From Oerskovia sp042887685 (GTDB taxonomy: Bacteria; Actinomycetota; Actinomycetes; Actinomycetales; Cellulomonadaceae): DNA of 64,000 nucleotides. The stretch is taken from NCBI RefSeq assembly GCF_042887685.1, contig NZ_JBHVOS010000003.1, forward strand, positions 124,001 through 188,000, in the 5' to 3' direction. Under the pieces are notes generated by a model that was not told where the DNA came from, made no database searches, and was given only the letters and a program-made list of their open reading frames with translations. The translations under genes and the position numbers were made by a program. Below, piece by piece: positions 16,026 through 23,758 of the stretch. Numbering within the stretch: the stretch's first letter is position 1; each line of letters opens with the position of its first letter.

Positions 16026-16634
16026 ATGGCACGCAGTCGTTCGGACGTGCTGGAGACCGCCATACTCGGCCTCCTGAACGAGTCCCCCCTGCACGGGTAC
16101 GAGCTGCGCAAGCGGCTCAACCTGATGCTCGGCTCGTTCCGCGCCTTCTCCTACGGTTCTCTCTACCCGGCGCTCAAGGCGATGGTCGCGCACGGCCACA
16201 TCGTCGGCACCGAGTCCCCCACCACCCCTCCTCACGCACTGTCCGGCAAGCGTGCCCGGATCGTGTACCAGCTCACGGCCGAGGGCAAGGAACGTCTCCA
16301 GACGGTCCTCGCGACCTCGGGACCGGCGGCCTGGGAGGACGAGAGCTTCGACGTCCGGTTCGCGTTCTTCGCGCAGACCGACGCCGAGACCCGTCTCCGC
16401 ATCCTCGAGGGCCGGCGCACCCGGCTCACCGAGAGGCTGGAGTCGGTCAAGGAGTCCGCCGCCCGCACCCGCGAGCGGCTGGACGAGTACACCCTTGAGC
16501 TGCAGCGTCACGGCCTCGAGCAGGTCGAACGTGAGGTTCGCTGGCTCGACGGACTGATCACGACCGAGCGCGACCGTCGTCGCACCCGGCCGTCGAGCGG
16601 CCCCGAGAACCATCACGGGCAAGACAACCACTAA
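16026..16634 (+). CDS. PadR-family transcriptional regulator
   Basis: 202 residues. N-terminal winged helix (VLETAILGLLNESPLHGYELRKRL, SYGSLYPALKAMVAHGHI, ARIVYQLTAEGKERL), then a long C-terminal coiled-coil (residues 125-190) for dimerisation, the class I PadR layout. ATG start with GGAGGAGG upstream. It precedes ino1 by 52 bp in the same direction, an arrangement common in actinobacteria, so inositol synthesis is its probable target. The perfect 25-bp palindrome in its promoter is the likely binding site. Confidence 0.92.
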   Translation: MARSRSDVLETAILGLLNESPLHGYELRKRLNLMLGSFRAFSYGSLYPALKAMVAHGHIVGTESPTTPPHALSGKRARIVYQLTAEGKERLQTVLATSGPAAWEDESFDVRFAFFAQTDAETRLRILEGRRTRLTERLESVKESAARTRERLDEYTLELQRHGLEQVEREVRWLDGLITTERDRRRTRPSSGPENHHGQDNH

Positions 16635-16686
16635 CTACGAAGCCGTCGGCGCGCAGCGCCCCCGGCACTGACAGCAAGGAGCGAGG

Positions 16687-17778
16687 ATGTCCTCCATCCG
16701 CGTCGCCATCGTTGGCGTCGGAAACTGCGCATCTTCCCTGGTCCAGGGCGTGCACTACTACCGCGATGCTGACCCGAGCAGCACCGTGCCCGGACTGATG
16801 CACGTGCAGTTCGGTGACTACCACGTGTCCGACCTGGAGTTCGTCGCCGCTTTCGACGTCGACGCCAAGAAGGTCGGCTTCGACCTCTCGGAGGCGATCA
16901 ACGCCTCGGAGAACAACACGATCAAGATCGCCGACGTGCCGCCCCTGGGTGTCACCGTCCAGCGCGGTGTGACGAACGACGGTCTCGGCAAGTACTACCG
17001 CGAGACCATCGAGGAGTCCGACGCCGAGCCGGTCGACATCGTCGCCGCGCTCAAGGAGTCGGGCGCCGACGTCCTCGTCTGCTACCTGCCCGTCGGTTCG
17101 GAGATCGCCGCGAAGTACTACGCGCAGTGCGCGATCGACGCGGGCGTCGCGTTCGTCAACGCCCTGCCGGTCTTCATCGCCTCCGACCCCGAGTGGGCCG
17201 CGAAGTTCGAGGCCGCCGGTGTCCCGATCGTCGGCGACGACATCAAGTCGCAGGTCGGCGCGACCATCACGCACCGTGTGCTCGCGAAGCTCTTCGAGGA
17301 CCGCGGCGTCGTGCTGGACCGCACGTACCAGCTGAACGTCGGCGGCAACATGGACTTCAAGAACATGCTCGAGCGCACGCGCCTCGAGTCCAAGAAGATC
17401 TCGAAGACGCAGGCCGTGACGTCGAACCTCGAGGGTCCCCTCGGTGGCAAGACCGAGGACCGCAACGTCCACATCGGCCCGTCGGACTACGTCGCGTGGC
17501 TCGACGACCGCAAGTGGGCGTACGTCCGCCTCGAGGGCCGCGCGTTCGGCGAGGTGCCCCTGAACCTGGAGTACAAGCTCGAGGTCTGGGACTCCCCCAA
17601 CTCGGCCGGCATCATCATCGACGCCGTGCGCGCCGCGAAGATCGCCAAGGACCGCGGTGTCGGTGGCCCCATCCTCTCGGCGTCGACGTACTTCATGAAG
17701 TCCCCGCCGGTCCAGATGGAGGACACGAAGGGCCGTGCGGCTCTGGAGGCCTTCATCTCCGGTGAGAACGAGCGCTGA
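16687..17778 (+). CDS. ino1: Inositol-3-phosphate synthase
   Basis: 363 residues, the short actinobacterial form. It converts glucose-6-phosphate to L-myo-inositol-1-phosphate with NAD+, the first step to phosphatidylinositol, mycothiol and related compounds. NAD-binding GVGNCASSLVQG at residues 11-22; conserved DDIKSQVGATITHR and NVGGNMDFKNM; catalytic lysines expected in KTEDRNVHIGPSDYV and LEYKLEVWDSPNSAG. RBS AAGGAGCGAGG right before ATG. Preceded by padR and followed by two terminators. Confidence 0.96.
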   Translation: MSSIRVAIVGVGNCASSLVQGVHYYRDADPSSTVPGLMHVQFGDYHVSDLEFVAAFDVDAKKVGFDLSEAINASENNTIKIADVPPLGVTVQRGVTNDGLGKYYRETIEESDAEPVDIVAALKESGADVLVCYLPVGSEIAAKYYAQCAIDAGVAFVNALPVFIASDPEWAAKFEAAGVPIVGDDIKSQVGATITHRVLAKLFEDRGVVLDRTYQLNVGGNMDFKNMLERTRLESKKISKTQAVTSNLEGPLGGKTEDRNVHIGPSDYVAWLDDRKWAYVRLEGRAFGEVPLNLEYKLEVWDSPNSAGIIIDAVRAAKIAKDRGVGGPILSASTYFMKSPPVQMEDTKGRAALEAFISGENER

Positions 17779-17798
17779 TCCGGAACGTAGTGGAGGTT

Positions 17799-17829
17799 GA
17801 GGGCCCGGCATGCTTCTCGCCGGGCCCTC
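17799..17829 (+). terminator. First terminator after ino1
   Basis: Perfect 11-bp stem GAGGGCCCGGC / GCCGGGCCCTC with a 9-nt loop, 20 bp past the ino1 stop. Confidence 0.85.
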
Positions 17830-17893
17830 GGCCGTCACGGAGTGCAGGACCAGCGCGACCGTAAGTACCTGCGCTGATCCGCACGCTCACGAG

Positions 17894-17926
17894 GAGGGTC
17901 CGGAACCTGAGGGTTTCCGGACCCTC
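17894..17926 (+). terminator. Second terminator after ino1
   Basis: 12-bp stem GAGGGTCCGGAA / TTCCGGACCCTC followed by TTCG. The sequence GCGCTGATCCG occurs both at the ino1 stop and just before this hairpin, which suggests duplication of the gene tail plus terminator. Confidence 0.8.
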
Positions 17927-18235
17927 TTCGCATGCCCGGCTGTGCCTCGCACCGAGGGCCCGACGGCGCCGCTCCCGGCTCCCGTCGGCTCGCCCGGGCC
18001 ACGGGGCACGGGGACGAGATGGGAGATCGGTCGTGCGGACGGTGCCCCAGGCACCCGTCTCGGACCGAACCACCCGTCTCACCGGCCGGGTCCGGCCACT
18101 GCCCACCTCACCCGCGGGACGAGCCCCTGCCCACCCCACCCCCGCGCCCCGGTGGTCCCCCGGATCCGGAGGGGCGCGCCGCCGTCGGGCCGTACCGGGG
18201 CGGGGATCGCTCTCACCACCGCATACCCTGAACCG

Positions 18236-19573
18236 GTGGGTGTGATCTCGGAACTCGGCGTCCTGCTTCGGCTGCGCGACTTCAGGAAGCTCTTCGCCGT
18301 CCGGCTCGTCAGCCAGGCGGGCGACGGGATGTTCCAGGTCGGGCTGGCGTCGCTCCTCTTCTTCTCCCCGGAGTCCCAGGGCACGGCGGCGTCGATCGCC
18401 GCCGCGTTCGCGGTGATGCTGGCCCCGTTCACGATCGTGGGTCCGTTCGCCGGCGTGTTCCTCGACCGGTGGAGCCGCCGTCAGGTCCTGGTGTGGGGCA
18501 ACGCGGTGCGTGTGGTCCTGACGGCCGCGACCGCGGTCCTCATGCTGACCACGGGCGTGACCCCGTGGATCTACGTGCTGGCGCTGGCCACGCTCTCGGT
18601 CAACCGCTTCCTGCTCGCGGGCCTGTCGGCGGGCCTGCCCCGGGTGGTCGACGGCCCGCTGCTGCTCACGGCGAACTCTCTGACGCCCACGCTGGGCGCC
18701 GCGGCGGCCTTCGTGGGCGGTGGCATCGGCTTCCTGCTGAGCCTGACGTTCGAACCGGGGCGCGAGAAGGACTCGGTGGCGCTGGTGTGCGCGGCCCTCG
18801 TGTTCGGGGCGGCGTCGTTGCTGGCGCTGCGCATGTCGCGCGGGCTGCTGGGGCCGGACAAGCCGGCGGAGGCGGCGATCACGACGGAGATCGCGAAGGT
18901 CGCGCGCGGGCTCGCGGACGGCGCCCGCTATCTCGTCGCGCGCCGCACGCCGGGCCAGGCCCTCGTGGTCATGGCGACGCACCGGTTCCTGTACGGCGTC
19001 ACGTTCATCGCGTCGATCCTCATCTCGCGCAACCTGCTCTCGGACCCGGGCAACACGAACGCGGGCCTGGCGACGTTCGCGACGGTCGTGGGGCTCACGG
19101 GGGTCGGTGGTGCGCTCGCCGTCGTGCTGACCCCGACGCTTTCGCGGTACACCGGGCCGCACCTGTGGATCGCGCTCATGCTGGGTCTGGCCGCGTTGAG
19201 CCAGCTCCTGCTGGCTACGACGCCGTCGCGCACGATCGTGTACTCGGGCGCCCTGCTGCTGGGCCTCGCGGCGCAGGCGACGAAGATCGCGGTGGACACG
19301 ATCGTGCAGCGCGACACCGCGGACGCCTTCCGGGGCCGGGCCTTCGCGTTCTACGACGTCCTGTACAACGCGGCGTTCGTGGGTGCCGCGGCCCTCGCGG
19401 CGTTCACGCTGCCGGACACGGGGTACTCGCGTCCGGTCTTCGTGGTCCTCGCGGTCGCGTACGCGGCCGCCGCGCTGGTCTTCGGCCGCTTCGGCGCGCG
19501 TCACGCCGCAGGGCCCGACGGCGCCGCTCCCCTTCCCGAGGCGGCTCCCGACGGGCACCCCGCGGCGGGTTGA
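18236..19573 (+). CDS. MFS transporter, enterobactin/drug-exporter type
   Basis: About 445 residues and twelve membrane segments. It begins GVISELGVLLRLRDFRKLFAVRLVSQAGDGMFQVGLASLLFFSPE and has the inter-helix motif FLDRWSRRQVLVWGN typical of MFS_3/MFS_1 exporters. Start chosen at GTG: a -10-like CATACCCT ends 8 bp before it, consistent with leaderless translation; GTG at 18242 is equally possible. The C-terminal 25 residues are Pro/Ala-rich. Substrate unknown. Confidence 0.85.
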   Translation: MGVISELGVLLRLRDFRKLFAVRLVSQAGDGMFQVGLASLLFFSPESQGTAASIAAAFAVMLAPFTIVGPFAGVFLDRWSRRQVLVWGNAVRVVLTAATAVLMLTTGVTPWIYVLALATLSVNRFLLAGLSAGLPRVVDGPLLLTANSLTPTLGAAAAFVGGGIGFLLSLTFEPGREKDSVALVCAALVFGAASLLALRMSRGLLGPDKPAEAAITTEIAKVARGLADGARYLVARRTPGQALVVMATHRFLYGVTFIASILISRNLLSDPGNTNAGLATFATVVGLTGVGGALAVVLTPTLSRYTGPHLWIALMLGLAALSQLLLATTPSRTIVYSGALLLGLAAQATKIAVDTIVQRDTADAFRGRAFAFYDVLYNAAFVGAAALAAFTLPDTGYSRPVFVVLAVAYAAAALVFGRFGARHAAGPDGAAPLPEAAPDGHPAAG

Positions 19574-19798
19574 GGCAGCCCACCCGCTCGTCCTTCGCAC
19601 CACCCCGGTACCGCGGCGACCCGCCGTCGTGCCGCCGATGAGTCCTGTCCGGAAAAGGAGTCGTCAGGACCGGGGGAATATCCGAGGATGGGTGAGCGTA
19701 GTTCTCGTAGGGCGTACGACATCCCGACCGACGCTCCCCCCCCTCGCTGCGCGCCGTCCCCCGTCGCGTGAGTGCGCACCGACACCACAGGAGAGCCC

Positions 19799-21331
19799 AT
19801 GCAGGTACCGCAGAGCACCGCCCCGTCCTTACCCGTCTCGGAGAAGCTGTCGCGGGAGAACTTCCTCGTGATCGCCCTCCTCCTGGTCTCGGCGTCGGTT
19901 GTGATCCTCAACGAGACGACCATGGGCGTCGCTCTCCCTCACCTCATGGAGGAGATGGGGATCACGGCGTCGACCGGCCAGTGGCTGACCACGGCCTTCA
20001 TGCTCACGATGGCGGTCGTCATCCCGGCGACGGGCTTCCTGCTCCAGCGTCTCGGGACCCGCGGGGCGTTCCTGCTCGCGATGTCCCTGTTCAGCGCGGG
20101 TACGGCTCTCGCGGCGTTCGCACCGGGCTTCGGCTGGCTCCTGGGTGCGCGCGTCGTGCAGGCGTCGGGCACGGCGATCATGATGCCGCTGCTCATGACG
20201 ACGATCATGACGCTCGTCCCGCCGTCGGCCCGCGGCCGGATCATGGGGAACGTCGCGATCGTCATGGCAGCGGCCCCGGCGCTGGGCCCCACGCTGTCCG
20301 GCTTGATCCTCGAGACCCTGTCCTGGCGCTGGATCTTCGGCCTCGTGCTGCCGATCGCCCTCGTCGCCCTCGCGTTCGGCGCGAGGTACGTCAAGGACTC
20401 GGCAGACCGGACGCACACCCGCCTCGACCCGCTGTCGTTGTTCCTCGCCGTCCTCGCGTTCGGTGGCCTGGTGTTCGGCCTGTCCAACCTGGGTGAGGCC
20501 GCGCGCGCCACGCCGGCCGTGCCGGTGTGGATCCCGCTCGTCGTCGGGCCCGTGTTCCTCGTGCTGTTCGTCGCGCGTCAGCTCGTGCTGCAGCGGCGCG
20601 ACGCGGCGCTGCTCGACCTGCGCGTGTTCTCCTCGCGCGGCTTCACGGTGTCGCTCGGCATCATGTCGGTCGCGATGATCGCGCTGTTCGGCTCGATCAT
20701 CCTGCTGCCGCTGTACCTGCAGAGCTCGCTGGGGCTCGACCCGGTCTACACGGGTCTGCTGATGCTGCCGGGCGGCCTGATCATGGGTCTGCTGGGCCCG
20801 ACCGTCGGTCGCCTGTACGACCGTCTGGGCCCGCGCCCGCTGGTCCTGCCTGGGCTCAGCGCGGTCGCGGTCTCCCTCGCGACGCTGACCACGGTCGGCG
20901 CGACGACGTCGCCGTGGTTCGTCCTGGGCGCGCACGTCGTGCTGAGCCTGGGTCTGGCGTTCGTGTTCACGCCGCTGTTCACGGGTGCCCTCTCGGCGCT
21001 CAGGCCGTCGCTGTACTCGCACGGCAGCGCCATGATCGGCACGGTGCAGCAGCTCGCGGGCGCGGCGGGGACGGCCCTGTTCATCGCCGTCATGACGTCG
21101 CACGAGGTCGCCCGGGCGGCGGAGGGCGCGAGCCCGCAGGTCGCCCTCGCCGACGGTGTGTCCTCGGCGTTCGTCTGGGGCGCCGTGGTCATGCTCGTCG
21201 CGGTCGGGCTGTCGTTCCTGCTCCGCAAGCCGGCGGTCGTGGAGGCCCCGGCGGTCCTGTCCGACGGCGTCGCTCCCCTCGCGCAGGACGCTCCCGTCCT
21301 CGAGACGGCGGGCGAGGCGACCGAGCGCTGA
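19799..21331 (+). CDS. DHA2-family (EmrB/QacA-like) MFS exporter
   Basis: 510 residues, about fourteen membrane segments. Motif C of exporters is seen around GWLLGARVVQASGTAIMMPLLMTTIM and ALGPTLSGLILETLSWRWIF, and motif D1-type NETTMGVALPHL in helix 1. ATG start with AGGAGAG upstream; a GTG 27 bp earlier has none. Such pumps expel drugs with proton antiport. It stands alone with its own terminator and no adjacent TetR regulator. Confidence 0.9.
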   Translation: MQVPQSTAPSLPVSEKLSRENFLVIALLLVSASVVILNETTMGVALPHLMEEMGITASTGQWLTTAFMLTMAVVIPATGFLLQRLGTRGAFLLAMSLFSAGTALAAFAPGFGWLLGARVVQASGTAIMMPLLMTTIMTLVPPSARGRIMGNVAIVMAAAPALGPTLSGLILETLSWRWIFGLVLPIALVALAFGARYVKDSADRTHTRLDPLSLFLAVLAFGGLVFGLSNLGEAARATPAVPVWIPLVVGPVFLVLFVARQLVLQRRDAALLDLRVFSSRGFTVSLGIMSVAMIALFGSIILLPLYLQSSLGLDPVYTGLLMLPGGLIMGLLGPTVGRLYDRLGPRPLVLPGLSAVAVSLATLTTVGATTSPWFVLGAHVVLSLGLAFVFTPLFTGALSALRPSLYSHGSAMIGTVQQLAGAAGTALFIAVMTSHEVARAAEGASPQVALADGVSSAFVWGAVVMLVAVGLSFLLRKPAVVEAPAVLSDGVAPLAQDAPVLETAGEATER

Positions 21332-21359
21332 CGGCTCGACCGGTCCCGCGAGGGACCGT

Positions 21360-21398
21360 GCACGAAGGGCGGGCACCGACGGTGCCCGCCCTTCGTGC
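21360..21398. terminator. Terminator between DHA2 exporter and cca
   Basis: Perfect 18-bp stem, arms beginning GCACGAAGGGCGGG and ending CCCGCCCTTCGTGC, with a GAC loop. Bidirectional between convergent genes. Confidence 0.9.
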
Positions 21399-21496
21399 GT
21401 CCGGACCGGTCGGTACCCGGACGGCCTGGGCTGCGCGGTCGTCTCGGGACCGCGTCCCCCCGGGTGCGCCGGGTCGCGGCCGTCAGGACCGGCAGG

Positions 21497-23044
21497 TCAC
21501 GCCTCGCGCCCCGCCCACCAGGTGAGCAGCTCCTCGCGGGCGACGTCCTCACCGAGCGGTCCGCGGTCCAGGCGCAGCTCGAGCAGGAACTTGTAGGCCT
21601 GGCCCACCTCGGGCCCCGGGGCGATGCCCAGGGCGTCCATGATCTGCTGCCCGTCGAGGTCGGGGCGGATCGAGGCCAGCTCCTCCTCCCCGCGGAGCCG
21701 CTCGATGCGCTGCTCGAGGTCCGTGTAGGCGTCGGAGAGGCGCTGCGCCTTGCGCTTGTTGCGCGTGGTCGAGTCCGCACGCGTGAGCCGGTGGAGACGC
21801 TCCAGGAGCGGACCGGCGTCGGTCACGTAGCGACGCACCGCGGAGTCGGTCCACTCCCCCTCGCCGTACCCGTGGAAGCGCAGGTGCAGCTCGACGAGCC
21901 GGGCCACCTGCTTCACGGTGTCCTTGTCGTAGCGCAGCTCCTTGAGACGCTTCGCCGCGAGCTTGGCGCCCACGACCTCGTGGTGGTGGAAGCTCACGCC
22001 GCCGCCCGACTCGAACCGGCGCGTGGCCGGCTTGCCGATGTCGTGCAGGAGCGACGCGAGACGCAGGACGAGGTCCGGGCCCGGCACCGCGCCGTCGGGC
22101 CCGGTCTCCTGGGCGATCGCCTGCTCCAGCACCGTCAGCGAGTGCTGGTAGACGTCCTTGTGCCGGTGGTGCTCGTCGATCTCGAGGCGCAGCGCCGGGA
22201 GCTCGGGCAGGACGTGGTCGGCCAGGCCCGTCTCGACGAGGACCTCGAGCCCCTTGCGCGGGTCCTCGGACAGCAGCAGCTTGGTCAGCTCGTCCCGGAC
22301 GCGCTCGGCCGAGACGATCTCGATGCGCGACGCCATGTCGACGATCGCCGCGTGCGTCGCTTGCTCGACCTCGAAACCGAGCTGGGCCGCAAACCGTGCC
22401 GCCCGCATCATGCGCAGCGGGTCGTCGTCGAACGAGCGCTCGGGGGCGATCGGGGTGCGCAGGACACCCAGTGCGAGGTCGCCGAGCCCGTCGTGCGGGT
22501 CGACGAACAGCATCTCCGGGACCCGGACCGCCATGGCGTTGACCGTGAAGTCGCGCCGCGACAGGTCGCCGACCAGGGTGTCGCCGAACGCGACGAGCGG
22601 CTTGCGCGACGCCGGGTCGTACTCGTCCGTGCGGTACGTCGTGACCTCGACGACCAGCTCACCCGCGCCCCGCGGGCTCCCCTTGGGCGCGAAGCGCTTG
22701 GCGCCGATCGTGCCGAACTCCTTGCCGATGTCCCAGTGCGCGTCGCCCCACGCCGCGAGCAGCGCCTGGGTCTGGTCCGGGTCCGCCGACGTGGCGAAGT
22801 CGAGGTCGTTGCTCGCCCGCCCCAGGAACGCGTCCCGGACCGGACCGCCGACGAGGGCCAGCTCGTGGCCGGCCGCACGGAACAGCTCGCCCAGCTCGAT
22901 CGCCGCAGGCGCCATCTCGGTCAGCACCGCCAGCGCACGCCGGAGGAGCTCGAGCTGTTCGGGCGTCGTCGGCACCCCACGAGACCCCTCTGCAGGCAGC
23001 GCGACGGGGTCGGGGACGGGAGAGTTCTGGGAAGGAGTCGGCAC
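21497..23044 (-). CDS. cca: CCA tRNA nucleotidyltransferase
   Basis: 515 residues from GTG at 23044. The class II nucleotidyltransferase head has LVGGPVRDAFLGR and DLDFATSADP, with RRDFTVNAMA and DDDPLRMMRAARFAAQLGF. An HD domain follows (DVYQHSLTVLEQ, LASLLHDIGKPATR). It adds or repairs the 3' CCA of tRNAs; the two tRNA genes in this window lack an encoded CCA, so the enzyme is needed for them. Divergent from the Nudix gene. The first 40 residues vary in the family, so the start could be somewhat further in. Confidence 0.95.
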   Translation of the reverse strand: MPTPSQNSPVPDPVALPAEGSRGVPTTPEQLELLRRALAVLTEMAPAAIELGELFRAAGHELALVGGPVRDAFLGRASNDLDFATSADPDQTQALLAAWGDAHWDIGKEFGTIGAKRFAPKGSPRGAGELVVEVTTYRTDEYDPASRKPLVAFGDTLVGDLSRRDFTVNAMAVRVPEMLFVDPHDGLGDLALGVLRTPIAPERSFDDDPLRMMRAARFAAQLGFEVEQATHAAIVDMASRIEIVSAERVRDELTKLLLSEDPRKGLEVLVETGLADHVLPELPALRLEIDEHHRHKDVYQHSLTVLEQAIAQETGPDGAVPGPDLVLRLASLLHDIGKPATRRFESGGGVSFHHHEVVGAKLAAKRLKELRYDKDTVKQVARLVELHLRFHGYGEGEWTDSAVRRYVTDAGPLLERLHRLTRADSTTRNKRKAQRLSDAYTDLEQRIERLRGEEELASIRPDLDGQQIMDALGIAPGPEVGQAYKFLLELRLDRGPLGEDVAREELLTWWAGREA

Positions 23045-23098
23045 GACATCCAAGCGTGCCAGATCAGGCCCGGACTCCACACTCGGTAATGTTGGGTC

Positions 23099-23758
23099 AT
23101 GTCCACCCCAGCGCACTCTCCGGACCATCGCGGTGTACCTGCACCGCCCGGTGGTCACGCGCTGCGGAGAGACCCGGAGACCCACCGGGACCCCACCCCG
23201 TCGCCGGGCCCGCCCCCACCGCTGCCCGTCGTCGAGGAGATCTCCGCAGGTGGGCTGGTCGTCGACACGTTCGAGGGCCTGTTCCGCGCGGCCGTCATCG
23301 CCCGCCGCAACCGCGGCGGTCGCCTCGAGTGGTGCCTTCCGAAGGGGCACCTCGAAGGTGAGGAGACCCCGGAGGAGGCCGCCGTCCGGGAGATCGCCGA
23401 GGAGACGGGGATCACGGGATCCGTCCAGACACCGCTCGGGAGCATCGACTACTGGTTCACGGGTGAGGACCGCCGGGTGCACAAGGTCGTCCACCACTTC
23501 CTGCTCCGGGCGACCGGTGGGCGGCTCACCGTCGAGGGCGACCCCGACGGCGAGGCGGAGGACGTCGCCTGGATCCCGTTCGACGAGCTGCCCGATCGCT
23601 TGTCCTACCCCAACGAGCGACGGCTCGCCGCGGTCGCCCACGACGTCCTCCGGGGGCGGCGCACGAGCGCCCACTTCCGGGGTACCGTGACTCGCACCGT
23701 CGTCCGAACCAGCCGGCCGGCACCCGACGACCCACGGAACCCGACCGACCACCCATGA
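23099..23758 (+). CDS. Nudix hydrolase
   Basis: 219 residues. The Nudix box runs from Gly83 (GHLEGEETPEE) through AAVREIAEETG, with all catalytic glutamates present. N-terminal 45 residues are Pro-rich and disordered. Nudix enzymes hydrolyse nucleoside diphosphate derivatives; the fold around GRLEWCLPKG resembles the MutT group next to murJ in many actinobacteria. A TAATGT -10 ends 6 bp before the ATG, so the mRNA is probably leaderless. It overlaps the next gene by ATGA: one operon with DUF6049 and murJ. Confidence 0.93.
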   Translation: MSTPAHSPDHRGVPAPPGGHALRRDPETHRDPTPSPGPPPPLPVVEEISAGGLVVDTFEGLFRAAVIARRNRGGRLEWCLPKGHLEGEETPEEAAVREIAEETGITGSVQTPLGSIDYWFTGEDRRVHKVVHHFLLRATGGRLTVEGDPDGEAEDVAWIPFDELPDRLSYPNERRLAAVAHDVLRGRRTSAHFRGTVTRTVVRTSRPAPDDPRNPTDHP

